The notes below the pieces were generated by a model. That model made no database searches. It saw nothing but the letters and a program-made list of their open reading frames with translations, and had not been told where the DNA came from. This document shows, one piece after another, positions 9,838-20,390 of a stretch of 44,827 nt of DNA. The translations under genes were made by a program, and so were the position numbers. Within the stretch, counting starts at the first letter, position 1, and every line of letters starts with the position of its first letter. This DNA is from Chara braunii. Taxonomy: Eukaryota; Streptophyta; Charophyceae; Charales; Characeae. The DNA lies in assembly GCA_003427395.1 (NCBI GenBank), contig BFEA01000630.1:317905-362731 (forward strand), in the 5' to 3' direction.

Positions 9838-12022
9838 TATTCCGACCCAGGCTTTGCGACGAGTGGCCAACTCATCACCCATGCCTGCGAGGGATCCACC
9901 TAGAGAGGTACATATATTAACTACCTCTGGACAACTGACTAGGTGGGGATCGCTTGCTTTTTCAGTCTGCTTGCATCCGAAGTTACTGTAGAGGCAACTG
10001 AAACCCCTACTGGTTGTTCCCTTTTGGTTGTTTATAATATGGACAAAAGGGAACGATGTGGTTGGGGTCACCACATTTGAGGCACTGATCACCGACTTTT
10101 CGATCTTGCCAAACTTTTTCTGTGATCCATAACTTTTCCCAAGGTCTGCCTTCAGGCAGGGCAGGATGAGGTGGATACGGTCGATTCCGATTCCTGTTCC
10201 ACGTGCCTCTTCCTCTTCCCCAGGTGTAGTTGGGTCCTCGGCCACCTTGCGAGGGACCATTGCCCCTTCCTCCCACGTAGTAGCTTCCTTCGCCATCACC
10301 CCTCTGGGTGTCTGGTCCTCTTCCTCCACGATCGCTGCCTCCTCTGCCACGACCTCTTCCTTGTCGCCCTCCCCCGCGGGCTGCAACGGCCGCGTAGTCC
10401 CCCTCTTGAACTACCAATCCGTTGTGCGCATCTCCCTCCAGACCATAGTCTATCTGGTCATAGGAAAGAGTTTCGACACCTCCTTCTTCAAAGGTCAGAA
10501 GGAGGTTGTCTTTCCCAGGAATACTTCATGAGATGGTACGATTTTGCCATTTCTTGCCGACCTATAGATCTTTCCAATAATGGCAGTAGTTTGCCTCCGC
10601 CAAACAAACCGACATGATCTAATGTGATCTTGCTGAACTTCTTATAGGTCATCCCCTCTTCTTTGGTACGGGGATATAATTGAGTACGAAGAGGATCGGG
10701 TAGTGCTCTAGCAAAGTTGTTAAGAATCTGCATCGGAGTGAGCCCATGCTCAGCGCATTGCAGAAGTTCGTCCATGGTAGATTTGAGTGTGATATTCAAG
10801 ATTAACATCTCAGTTCTTCGGGCTAAGTTCTTATCTTCAAATCGTTCCCGGACGGCTTTAAAGAAATCTCCAATACGGGTTTGCTGAGAATATTCTACCA
10901 TAGACTGACAAGATGCCTCTTTTTGTAGGGAAATTGCAAAACTTGTTGCATCTCCAGCCATACACGAACTGGCCATGTGAACCCTGTCCCAATACGGTAT
11001 ATGCTGCCCGTATACATAGGACTCAACCGCAGCAATCCAATACATAACACTTTCTTCCTTTTTCCCGGTTTATGTCCACGACTCTTTAAACTTTATTTTT
11101 CTTACTTCTCCTGCTTCTTCTGGCTGCGCACCCTTCTTCTTCCTATCTCCGTTTCCATTACCATTTCCATCTCCTCCATCTCCTCCGCCGCTACTTACCA
11201 ATTTCTCAATCACGGCGGGGGTCAAAGTCTTGCTGATCTGCTCCTCTAGTTTCACATGTATGCTTGCACATGTTGATCAACTTCTGTTGCAGATCTCTAC
11301 AGGAAGGTATTCCAGACTCCCTCGAATTCATACTGATGGGCTTCAACTTTCTGCAAAGTTTTGTTCATCACTGCCAACTCTTGCTTCGTATGGAGAGCAG
11401 TTTCTGTCAAGAGAGCAAGTTGTTCTTCAGTTGCTGTTTGCTTTTCTTTCTGCGCCTGTAATTCTCTTTGCAACCTTTCACCCTCTGCCTGCAGTTTTTT
11501 CCTCTCTTCCAGTTCTTGTCGCTTTGCTGCTAACATTTTGCTGTGCAATTCTGTTCGTTTTTCTTCCAGCAAGAGTTCCTTTTCCTTTTTATCTTCAATT
11601 GATGCCAATTTTGCGATAAACGTGTCCCGTTCTTCCTCCGATTCTTCAATCCTTTCGCTAGAATAGCTATATTGGTCATACCAATTTAAGGGCCTGACCT
11701 GTATATTCAACCCACCTGTATGGCTGCCTTCGCCTCTTTCAGCCCCGCGTCTGATAAGCCTTCCTTCTTCATCCTCTGGTTCTTCTTCTTCCTCTATAGT
11801 CTTCAGCCATCTTTTCTTTCAAATCTTTTTTGATTCTTTCTTCTTCTATCTGAGTTTTCTTCCTCAACTGTTCTTCTTTTTGTTTCCTTTTCTGTTCTTT
11901 TTCTGTTCTTTTTCTGTTCTTTTTCTTTCTTTTTCTTTCTTTTTCTCGGCCAGGCGGCGATCTATTTCTGCCTGCTCTGCCGCCGAGAGTCCGGGCTTCG
12001 TTGTTCCGGATCTCATCATCAT
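9838..12022 (-). pseudogene. gag: Gy2 gag: coiled coil, capsid, RGG/zinc-knuckle nucleocapsid
   Basis: I place the start at the ATGATGATG ending at 12022, which opens a short Ala/Glu-rich segment followed by a highly charged Lys/Glu/Arg coiled coil (11300-11950), part of it written in a repetitive TTCTTTTTCTG tract. After a Gly/Asp/Asn linker (about 11130-11200) comes a capsid-like helical region (10490-11045). Then comes an Arg-Gly-rich region with many RGRG/GGRG elements and the knuckle CLKCGDPNHIVPFC (about 10050-10095), which would bind RNA. At least three frame changes occur, between 11.3 and 11.9 kb, near 10.4 kb and near 10.0 kb. The last gag segment (CPEVVNICTSLGG) ends at a TAA at 9835-9837 that lies in the same frame as protease. 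Confidence 0.8.
11880..11945. repeat. TTCTTTTTCTG microsatellite inside Gy2 gag
   Basis: Three TTCTTTTTCTG-type units pass into TTCTTTCTTT units. Read on the minus strand they encode a Lys/Glu/Arg repeat of the coiled coil. Slippage in this tract probably explains the frame change there. Confidence 0.7.
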
Positions 12023-12210
12023 GTGGGAGGTACACACTCTCCCAAAGCCGAGAGGAAAAAAGAAGCGGAATAATGGCCCCAAAAGAACAGACAGAGCCAC
12101 CATCCTGTACATGGGGTGGTCATCCATGGTGGGGTACAGCACAGGGGAAACCTCCGCTGGACCACCAAGTAGCTACCCCAGAACCTTGTCTGCTTGAGTG
12201 GATGGGAGCT

Positions 12211-12212
<2 letters not shown>

Positions 12213-12261
<49 letters not shown>

Positions 12262-12780
12262 TCTGGATGTCGTTACTTCAGAATAACGAAATTCAATAAT
12301 CCCTACATATATACAACGCTTTCCTAATGAAATGAAAAATAGGAACTCGTTTTTTCTTTTCGTCCTTTTGTTTGTTTGCTTGCTGTCTGTTTAGTCACCT
12401 AGTGTGGCTTGTCACTTTTGTTAGAGTAGGTACCTGGGAGATATTCAACTTACTTCAAAAACAAATCCAATTTATCACGATTATCTCTGTTCTCAGCCAC
12501 TTACACTCTGACGTGGCAGTACAAAGTTCCCAGCCTAAACCTGTCTTCCCTACCAATCGACAGACCTGATGGCTAACACGAAGACCAGATGTTGACTCTC
12601 TAGCCCTATCTATCAGACTGGACCAGGCCACAGGTTTCGTCTAGACAGCAGCAGCGACCACCAAAATGGAAAGGGGGAAAAGAGATACACAACACACAGA
12701 TTTACAATCAACAAGGTAGGTGGGGCAGGAGGTGCTTCTATTCTTTGTAGCTGTTGATGAAGTCTCCATGTTCGCTTCAA
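12213..12780 (-). mobile_element. A-tailed retroposon of unknown family
   Basis: A run of 46 T (12213-12258) is the A-tail of a minus-strand retroposon whose body lies to the right. Next to the tail, CGTTACTTCAGAATAACG (12271-12288) forms a short hairpin with CGTTA/TAACG arms, a position where LINE and SINE 3' ends often carry a recognition structure. No reading frame of a known family is visible in the next ~500 bases, so it may be a LINE 3' UTR or a SINE. The right boundary is a guess. Confidence 0.55.
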
Positions 12781-13140
12781 TCGCTCCAATTGCAGGTAAG
12801 TCTTATCCTCCTTAACCCCTTCTTCTTCCGCAGCCTTCCCCTTCTATCCCAATCCAACTCTTCTTCACTTCTCCTCTTACTTCACTTTTCGCCAGCAATA
12901 TTCAAGCCAGCTTATCCCCTTCTCACCGGCCTTGATCATGCCAGCGCAGCCCAGCGAGTGCAACAAGTGCTGCTCCGACACCAAATTTGCAAGGAACCTG
13001 ATGGTTCGTCACTTGCTGGAGTGTCTCGGATTACATGCATGCTACTCTGGTCACACAGATTGCAAAGACTCACACAAAGTACAATGGAGAATGAGCGGTA
13101 ACCAGGTGGCACATCTCAATTAATACAACCAGATCAACCA
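12781..13140. other. Non-coding, pyrimidine-rich; LTR-like fragment
   Basis: I see no gene. The stretch contains TGCAG|GTAAGT at 12792-12801, then a pyrimidine-rich run and CCGCAG at 12828-12833. The same arrangement recurs antisense in the LTRs of this window, so this may be another LTR remnant. Confidence 0.35.
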
Positions 13141-13900
13141 GAGAGAATCACGAGTTCAAAGATATAGCGCCCAACAGAAATACATGTCTTCCTCATTCAA
13201 TAAGTGCTCCAGGCCAGGCGCTCATCAGCGCTAGCCAACAATCACCAAGATCGGCGCTCAGCAGGTAAGTATCACCATAGCTCCCTTCTCTCTCTTCACC
13301 TTCTTGTCTTTCTTCTCTCCCTCTCTGTCTACAGTCCTGGTCTACTCACACTCATTATGCATCCACACTCCCTATCACATGAGGATCTACTCTGAATGCT
13401 ACTCACTGGATTCTTCTACTAACTATCCCTCCTAATGTACTGACTGGCGCTGGTGCAGCTATGGCTGCCTTCCTTCCAGCCAGCGCCCTTCTTCTCTCTT
13501 TCACACTTAGCGCTGCTCACAGCCTAGCGCAGCTCACACATATCTAGCGCACAAGTGCCACGGCACTTCCACACTTCCATGCGAAATGAGCATCTGCCTA
13601 ATGAGGAGGCTGGCCAGTCCTTTATAGTGCTGGACTGGTCTGGCGAGGTCTGAATTCGGCCTCCAAGTTTCTGGGACTCCTGCCCAGTACCTGTTGTTGC
13701 AAAGTGTGTGTCCCAGTATCTTTTCCGATGGTCTGCTGCTGCTTTGGGCCGTCGAGCCTGTCTTTTGGACTCCTGGTCTGAATCAGGACTGACCTGTGGG
13801 ACTGTGACTGGACTGGGACTGTGGCCTTTGACTTATTGCCGAACAGACACGACTTATCGTCGAGCAGACATGACCCTTACTCAGTCTTGAAATCTGTGTC
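13141..13900 (-). mobile_element. LTR-like fragment D (minus orientation)
   Basis: The fragment shares its layout with the Gy4 LTRs. It has repeated GCGCT/AGCGC words, CAG|GTAAGTAT at 13262-13272, the block CTATGGCTG at 13459-13467 and, on the minus strand, a TATAAAGGACTGGCC promoter-like box (TATAAA at 13621-13626). The last is nearly the same as TATATAAGACTGGCC in the LTR at 25.3-26.6 kb. I see no primer-binding site or coding region beside it, so it is a solo or fragmentary LTR. Its borders are not defined. Confidence 0.45.
13621..13626 (-). promoter_or_regulatory. TATA box of LTR-like fragment D
   Basis: The minus strand reads GCACTATAAAGGACTGGCC. The TATA-like boxes of related LTRs occupy equivalent positions at 26154-26162 and 33717-33725. 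Confidence 0.4.
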
Positions 13901-15439
13901 TAATACCTGTTCGTCCAGGACCTGCTCGTGACTGTTCAAAAAGACTTCTCAGTTTATTATGGATGCGGCATTTGCCTCAGGAACTTGTCTTCTGGAATGT
14001 TGCTCGTGAAATTGAGTTCAGGCCGAGAGGGCCCTTTCCATGTGGGGGTCACATTTACGGGCATGAATCGTAAAAGCCCTTTTAGACCTATGTCTTTTTT
14101 TCAAACAATCGACCACTGCTGTTTTCTTTTTACCTGACTACTGCCTTTGATATTACTGCCTTTTTCGACATTCCACCTCAACGGCAAGGTCAGTAGCTAT
14201 ACAACATCTGAATTCCTGTAACAACCATCCTTCTTCCCCCCTTTCACACTTGTCTTTTTCTCTACTAGTCCTTGCAAATATGTTTTTCACAACTGCTCAT
14301 TTTACTGAACCTCAACTTCTTCCCACCGCTATCAATACATCTCTCTCCATCGACTATATATGCCTTTCCATTCTCCCTTTTCCTGAAGCAGGTGGAGCCG
14401 TGCTGGTGCATCTTGTACTTGCTTAAGCACCTGCGCTTAAGCCCCTCTGCGAACAGAAGTGTTCTATCATTCTATGCTTAAACCACCAGTACATGCCAGC
14501 CATCAGCCATGGGCCCCTTTTGGAGGCTGCTCACCGTCAATTTATTTTATCAATGGTGCGCGAGCCACCTAATTTTTAGGAGACGCTCAACTTGGCCGGG
14601 GCCATGTACTTGTGCGTTAACATGAAAGAGAGTATGGAAGGGAATAAAGTTCACTAGCTGAAGTGCCTCTGCAAACAGAGCGGTTTTGAATTAACTGTTA
14701 AAAAAATCAGGCCATTACAGATCTGGTGGCTGCTGGAACAAAAGAAGCGTATGACAGTTGGCAATACTCCTTTTTTTTTTCCTTCTTTCCCACTCCTCAG
14801 GTTTGCCCATGTGTGATTAGGGGATGAGCGTCTTCTATGTTAATTTTTCTGGATGATTGCCTGATCACCATTGTTTCCTACTATCACTGGTCTGCTGTGG
14901 GGCTTGTTCCCTGCCCTCACTGCATAGCATTGAGGCTTCTGCTGTGCCAGCATCTGATGTATTAACTGGCGGAGTCTGTGGGATGATGGTAAGCTTGGGG
15001 GACAAATACTCAGAGGTACTTGTGGGGGCTTCATGGCTCTAAGGCGGAGATCCAGTATGACATTGACCTCATCCATTTAGTTTGCAGATTGCTGATCTAG
15101 AATGCATGCATCCCTTGTGGTTCCTGTGTCAGGTGGGCAGGCATGTTTGTGCAGAGGTACAGAAGCATAAAAGTTGTTAACCAGCCTTGGGTGGTTGAGG
15201 GACTTGTGCTCCTATTTCTTGATGCAGATACGGTACGACTCTCTCAAGCTGAATCTATTTCTGCTTCCTTCATGGCTGATGGCGTACTGACAAAGAGTAA
15301 GCTCTCAATAAAGGGTTAGCGAATGCTGTTTTATAAATGAATCGTTTTTTTTTATTTTTTTTTATTTTTTTTTTTGGACTCTTTTTTTTTATTTTTCTTT
15401 TTGAGAATGCTGGAATAGTCTCATCATCATCAACGAAGA
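13901..15439. other. Non-coding, unassigned; T-rich tracts
   Basis: No convincing coding region. The phrase CCTCTG(C)GAACAGA occurs near 14444 and, diverged, near 14665, and TTAAGCACCTGCGCTTAAG (14424-14442) is a near-perfect palindrome. From 15340 to 15400 there is a T-rich run with interspersed A, possibly a degenerate A-tail of another minus-strand retroposon. Confidence 0.4.
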
Positions 15440-16270
15440 ACCAATGTTGATATCCTATCTGGCGCTCGGCGCTCAGACTACAGATGGCAGATCCTATCTA
15501 GCCTACTCTACGATGCGGCTGATGACGTCAACAGCTCCCCGAAGTACGAGCAGATCTCGGCCAATGCCGTACGCTTCAAGCACCAGGTATGTCTCTCGTA
15601 TCACTCACAACCTCGTTCCCCAACTCACAGATGTCACATGCACCCAAGAACCACCATGCACCCCATCCAGCATACAGCCTGGCTAGAAAATAGGTAGAGG
15701 GATCCTCCACATGCAGCCAAGAACCACCATGCGCCCCATCCAGCGTACAGCAGCGCAGCTCGGCTATGGCTGCCTGCTCCTTCCCGCTCGCCCGTGAGCG
15801 CATGAGCGCTGGCCAGCGTTAGCGCAGCAGTGCTTGTGCAGCATGCAGCCAGTGCCCGAATGCCAAATGCGTGGGCAGGCTCTTTCCTAAATAGAAGTGG
15901 CCTGCCTGCCATACATGCAGCCTGGCTGCGCTGGGCCCCTTCCCAGAAGCTTTCGGTAGGCCCACAGAGGCTGAGCCCCAGTCCAAACGAATCAGGCCCA
16001 GGGCCTGTGACAGTTACCCGTGCCCAACTGCCTACAGTCTGAGTTGGGTCCATGCTGTGTATCTCGCCCAGGGCCTGACTCAGATGCATTTGATAAAGGC
16101 GGCCAGGTCCTGGGCGCTTTCAACCAACTGGTGCTGCGCAACTGCCTGAATTTTCCCCAGTTGCGTGGTGACCCAAAATGGTCTGTAGGCCTCGATCGAG
16201 CCTGCCTTCACTTAGGGCGGGCGACTATGCTGAAGATAGGGCCCAGTAGCGTACGGGCGTATCGAGGCCT
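15440..16270 (-). mobile_element. LTR-like fragment C, related to Gy4 LTRs
   Basis: The left part (TCTGGCGCTCGGCGCTCAG...CCTACTCTACGATG) parallels the Gy4 LTR near 33318-33356. It also has CCAG|GTATGT at 15583-15592, CTATGGCTG at 15764-15772 and a minus-strand CTATTTAGG box at 15886-15894. The right part shares CTTCACTTAGGGCGGGC (16208-16224) with the end of Gy4 LTR B at 44510-44526. No primer-binding site adjoins it, so it is probably a solo LTR, later interrupted or followed by the U6 chimera. Confidence 0.5.
15645..15750. repeat. Direct repeat, period 73 bp, in LTR fragment C
   Basis: CAAGAACCACCATGC.CCCC followed by ATCCAGC.TACAG occurs at 15645 and 15718. This duplication inside the LTR-like fragment is absent from the related LTRs at 33.1 and 35.5 kb. 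Confidence 0.7.
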
Positions 16271-16271
16271 T

Positions 16272-16380
16272 GTGCCTCGCACCTCAGGGATATCCGTTAA
16301 AATTGGCGTGATACAGAGAAGATCGACCTGGCCCCTGCACGAGGATGACGCTCGTAAATTCAGAAATGGTCCAACCTTTT
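16272..16380 (+). ncRNA. U6: U6 spliceosomal snRNA-like sequence (probably a retropseudogene)
   Basis: U6 pairs with U4 and U2 and forms the spliceosome's catalytic core. Its characteristic pieces appear here in order: a small 5' stem-loop (GTGCCTCGCAC), ATCCGTTAAAATTGG, ATACAGAGAAGAT with the intact ACAGAGA box, GGCCCCTGC, GAGGATGAC, AAATGGTCCAA and a T4 end, for ~109 nt against the usual ~102-108. The segment that should hold the catalytic AGC triad (GATTAGCATGG in plants) reads GATCGACCTGG, so the triad is altered. I see no plant-type upstream sequence element or TATA box at -30. It runs directly into a tRNA-like sequence and an A-rich tail, which argues for a retroposed chimera. Confidence 0.8.
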
Positions 16381-16383
16381 AAC

Positions 16384-16507
16384 CACCTGGGCTAGCTCAG
16401 TTGGTACACCCTGAACCGTTGAAATACAGACCTTAGTTCAAACTCCAGTCAGGGGGAGGGGGGAGAGCAAAGAAAAAGAAAAAAGAAAGAAAAGGAAACA
16501 AAAGAAA
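16384..16507 (+). mobile_element. tRNA-like SINE head with A-rich tail, fused to U6
   Basis: CCTGGGCTAGCTCAGTTGGTA (16387 on) matches an RNA polymerase III A box, and about 40 bases later AGTTCAAACTCC (about 16435-16446) matches a B box at tRNA spacing. The acceptor and D stems pair poorly, so this is a tRNA-derived sequence, not a tRNA gene. A G-rich then A-rich tail (GAGAGCAAAGAAAAAGAAAA..., 16457-16507) follows, as in a SINE. Only three bases separate it from the T run that ends U6, so the two parts look like one retroposed unit. Confidence 0.65.
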
Positions 16508-16975
16508 TGAGTCTTGCCAGAATGCAGAAGCTATTGATGTCCTAGACTTCCTGTAAGGTTTCCATTTTGTTTTTGTTTGTTTCTTTGTTCTGGAAAAATG
16601 CAGATGTCTTCTCCTCGTACGCGGGAAAGTTGCATTTTTTACCTATCCTATTTTCTTCTCTCTGTTAACCTCCCGCTAGCTACCCATATCTATGCCACAC
16701 CCACAAGCCCTACAAAGCATAGAATGGATCACCCCTATTCGGGACGAAGCACAGAATGGATCACGGTCCGATCACCCGTATTCAGGACGAGGGTGGAGCG
16801 ACGATCTAGGGCTAGGGTCCAAGAGTACCTTAAAAGGCTTAAATATACTAAACTAGAACTAGGCTATCCTAAGGTTATGGGTCTATGTCTACCTATCTCT
16901 GCTCTGTGGGGGGAGCAGTACCCAAGCTCCTAACACGTGGTGTGGGCTGTGCAGGCAACCAGTCACAATCTCCGT
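16508..16975. other. Non-coding, unassigned
   Basis: No gene seen. A short direct repeat, AGAATGGATCAC (16722 and 16751) with ATTCGGGACGA and ATTCAGGACGA following, is the only structure. Confidence 0.4.
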
Positions 16976-16989
16976 CGGTGAACCCGAAG

Positions 16990-17103
16990 CATCTCCCAGG
17001 AGGTCGTGGGGATCTAAAGGATGACGTTACGTTGGGTATGGAAACCCACGACCTCCTGAGTGCATCTTTCGTGCTCAACCCACTGAGCTCCCCCGCTTGG
17101 GCT
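16990..17103 (-). mobile_element. tRNA-derived SINE head (minus strand)
   Basis: The minus strand reads GGGGGAGCTCAGTGGGTTGAGC, with a D-arm-like GCTC/GAGC pair and an A box, then ~25 bases later GTCGTGGGTTTCCATACCC, a T-arm-like stem with a B box. Acceptor pairing is not evident, so this is not a tRNA gene. AGGAGGTCGTGGG (17000-17012) and its exact complement CCCACGACCTCCT (17045-17057) form a 13-bp inverted repeat inside the unit. The (TTTG)n run on the other side is next to the 5' end, not the expected tail side. Confidence 0.5.
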
Positions 17104-17152
17104 GTTTGTTTGTTTGTTTGTTTGTTGTTTGTTTGTTTGTTTGTTTGTTTCA
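17104..17152. repeat. (TTTG)n microsatellite
   Basis: About eleven TTTG units with one TTG interruption near 17125. Confidence 0.9.
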
Positions 17153-17204
17153 TTTATTTCCCCTCACTTAATTACTAATCTAAGTCTCTAAGACTTAAAA
17201 CTTG

Positions 17205-20200
17205 CTTTTTTTGTTTCTTTTTTTTTTCCCCAAAAAATGGGGAGCATCACCTGCTGGAAAACGGGTCCAGCGTCCCTGATACAGACAAGATTTGGGGTTT
17301 GTTAGGAAAAAGGAGTGGGATTCTCCTGCCAGCATTGATTACTCTGGAATCCAGAGGATTGACTGAGCAGGAGTTTTGGAAGAAGGAAAGCAGCCTCTTC
17401 GCCTTGAACCAAGCACCAGATGTCTGCTGCTAAAAACTAGCTCTTCTCCTTCTGCCCCTCCCCAACTGCAACCTCGAACATTCAAGGGACCAGCGTTCCC
17501 TGCTGGAAAACGGGTCCAGCGTCCCCTATACACAGTGAATCAAGAGGGGATTTAAGAAGGTGTCAACACTGATTTCTCTGTCCTCCAACGATTTTTACTG
17601 TGCGGGTTTCTTCAAACTGCACCAGACCGTCGGATCAGTCGTGCTTTCCTGGCAGCTCCCTGTGTGACTTGTCAACCCGCCGCTTCCTTCCTTGGGCTTG
17701 TCGGTCCTTAGTCCTGCGTGAGGCCTTTCTCATTCTGCACTGTACCATTGCATGTCGACCATCGCCAATCGGTGGGGTGGGAATGGATCTGGGAAGTCTG
17801 TAGGTGGTCGTGGCGGTATCTCTTGTCCCACCGTAGTCCAGTCCCTGAAGTTGATGGAGTAATCTCTTCTGAACTCATTTCGGTCGCATTCCTGGGCAGG
17901 CTTGCCATCCCATCGGACGACAGCGATCCAACCCCCGTTCTCATTGCCCAACCAGTCCCCGAAGAACTGCTGAATTGCTTGTGTTATGTCCTTTGGTGTA
18001 TGCAACAGCTCTGGTTGGTTTTGCACTTTTTGCCACTGTACTCGGAGTTCTTGTTGGATATATTGCTTTATCATGTCTGATACCTCTTCCCCGGCTATGT
18101 GGACCCCCTCTATTGCGTGGGTGCAGCGTTTTCTCCAAAGGGCCCACATGACTGCTCTCCTTCCTAACTTGAACATATTATTTTTGAAGACATTGTCAGT
18201 GGGGGAGGACCAGGTTTCACATAGGATGGCTCTCCAGTCCCATGGCCAGTTGGAGCCGGTATCCAGTTTGGACCAGATTCTGTCCCACCACCGCCACGTG
18301 AGCACCGCCCCCGGACACTGCATGAATATGTGCTCTATAGTTTCCTGGAGTCTGCGGGAGGGGAAGGCGGTGTGGCATGATCTGCACCACGGTAGCGCCC
18401 GACCCTTCTGCTCTAGATATGTACGGTCTATCAGCCAATCGTTCGTGGGGAGGCAGCGATGTTCTATCTGCCATTGTAGTGAGGCCATCTTCGCTGGCCT
18501 GGACCTTGTGGCAGTGAACCATCGAATGGGGCGGATTGCCTTTGTTCCTACAGTCAAATGAGATCTCCATCGGGCCTTCACTGTTTCTTTAATATTCATT
18601 TTTGGGCGCAGCAGGCGATGGTAGGTAGCCTTCACCGTGAAGGTGTGTAATTTTAAGCTCTCCCCCATCGTGCGTGTTAGTGGGTGGGACCACTGCCATT
18701 CCTCGGGATCAAAGGGAAGTTCAGTTATAGGAATGTTTGGCTGGTATACGATCCATGCATCTTCGTCCGGCAGCTCCCAGATTTTGTGCAGATCTGAATT
18801 TCTGCACCTTCTCATCACGTCTGGAGTGTAGCGGGTGAGCACGTTGTCGTTGCCAATGTGGAAGAGATTGCTCAGGGTTTCTTCCGCCCGTACCTCTATC
18901 ATGTTGCCTACACTCTCCAGATCTCCCGGGGCAGTTACCCTGTCCCCTTCTGTCAACCGCGCCCCTTTGCGCAAGATACGGACCCAATCTAAGGAGATAG
19001 CAAAAATCAAGGTTTCGATGTGCTCTTCGATTTTGTGGCAATACCTTAGTGTGGTCCTTAGTTGCTGCACAGATTTCCAGTCTCCCACTCGTGTGTCCCA
19101 TATATATTTTATTCTAGTTATTCCTTTTCTGACCCAGCTATTCCGCGGGGCACTAGAGCTGCTATACACTCCGCTGTTCCGGTCCGTTATTTTCCTATTG
19201 CCGAAAAGGGGTTGGCGCGCCACCTCTTCCCACCTGGTTGGTGAGGGTTTGTGGTGGAGCGGCAGCTGGCGCCAGGCTTTCACAACCTGGACCCAGAAGT
19301 CGTCCCTGACCAAATCCGAGCGGGTTGTGTCTCGGCCTGGAGCTTGCCCGTTTCGACGGGACCGTGGCACTGTCCAGCAAAGGTCTTCCAGCCAGGTTAG
19401 CGGGTTAACTCCCTGCGGTGTCTGAGGAGCAATTCTAGCTATTTGTTCCAACGCAAGGGCCTGCCATGGGAGATATTTAGTGAAAAGTAATCTTTTGATC
19501 CATTGAATTGTCAAGGCTTTGATCTGGATTTTTGGATCTAGGATCCCCAACCCCCCTTTTTCTTTGGGTTGAATCACTGATTGCCAGGCTACCCTGCTTA
19601 TGACATTTTGCAATTCTTCATTGCCTCTCCATAGCAGAGCTGTCACCTGCCATTTTAGTGATCGCACAACGTCCTTGTTGAGGGCCCAGATTGCAGATTT
19701 GTACCAGAGGGCCGCCAGTATTACACTATTGATCACTAATGCCCTTCCGATGAGGGCGGTCTGACGGTCCTTCCAGTGGGATAGTTTCTCCAGCGAAGGT
19801 TTCAGGATCCACTCGTCATTCGATGTAGGCTTACCCAGTGCCGTTAGGATAATTCCCAGCACTTTGACCGGGGCTGTTTCCGGTAGCCATTTGACTTGTG
19901 GGAGCTCGGAGGGGCGCGTCCCTTGGTGGTGGATCCACCATCCCAGGGTTTTGTTTCCCCAATTGACAGTCAAAGCTGAGACTGTTGTAAACCGGTTGAA
20001 TAATTGCCTTATCTCTTCCATGTTTGCAGCGGTTGCATCGACCATGAGTGTCAGGTCGTCTGCAAACATCGAACAGATCGGGATTGCTTCTTCCGGTATG
20101 GCCGAGATCTGCAGTTTCCTGAGGTCTTTGTTGGGCCGGAGGTTTGCTTCCAGTGCCTCCATTACGATAATAAACAGGAAGGGTGCCAAAGGGTCTCCTT

Positions 20201-20390
20201 GGCGAACCGACCATTGCCGCGGAAAGGCCGGCGCTATCCTTCCATTGACCTGGACGCATAAATGAATTGTATTCATGATGATGGTTATTGTGCGAGTATG
20301 CTCGAGCTCCCATGGCGTTGCCTCTGTAAAAGAGCATGGCAATTTTGTGCTCATCTGGGTTTCCAGGGACTGCCTCTGCCAGCCCGGCCT
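17205..20390 (-). mobile_element. LINE-a: 5'-truncated non-LTR retrotransposon
   Basis: The minus strand carries the C-terminal two thirds of a LINE ORF2 protein, a ~480-bp 3' UTR and an A-tail (T-rich plus-strand tract 17205-17227). The 3' end has the hairpin CCCC-AAAAAAT-GGGG (17228-17242) touching the tail. The 5' end is lost within RT: endonuclease and palm motif A are absent. Homology is lost upstream of about 20290-20390, where a 200-bp tandem repeat begins. No target-site duplication could be identified. Confidence 0.88.
17251..17525. repeat. Direct repeat in the LINE-a 3' UTR, period 249 bp
   Basis: CTGCTGGAAAACGGGTCCAG followed by CGTCCC is at 17251-17276 and again at 17500-17525. 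The flanks also look distantly alike, so the 3' UTR may contain two diverged copies of a ~249-bp unit. Confidence 0.75.

Larger units (their letters stand above)
6600..12022 (-). mobile_element. Gy2: Ty3/gypsy retrotransposon, decayed, internal region nearly complete
   Basis: On the minus strand the order is coiled-coil Gag N-terminus, capsid, RGG-rich nucleocapsid with a zinc knuckle, protease, RT, RNase H, integrase zinc finger, DDE core and integrase C-terminus: a full Ty3/gypsy internal region of about 5.4 kb. Several frameshifts and stops break both gag and pol. The upstream side is cut by an A-tailed retroposon at 12213, and I find no matching LTR pair, so at least one LTR is missing or unrecognisable. 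Confidence 0.9.

Noticed and set aside
10166-10617. Plus-strand Ser/Val- and Leu-rich frames
   Set aside because: Antisense of the RGG-rich nucleocapsid region of Gy2 gag.
16384-16456. Functional tRNA gene
   Set aside because: A and B boxes are present, but the acceptor and D stems do not pair well and an A-rich SINE-like tail follows.
17104-17152. Telomere-like repeat
   Set aside because: The unit is TTTG, not a TTTAGGG-type telomere unit, and it is short.
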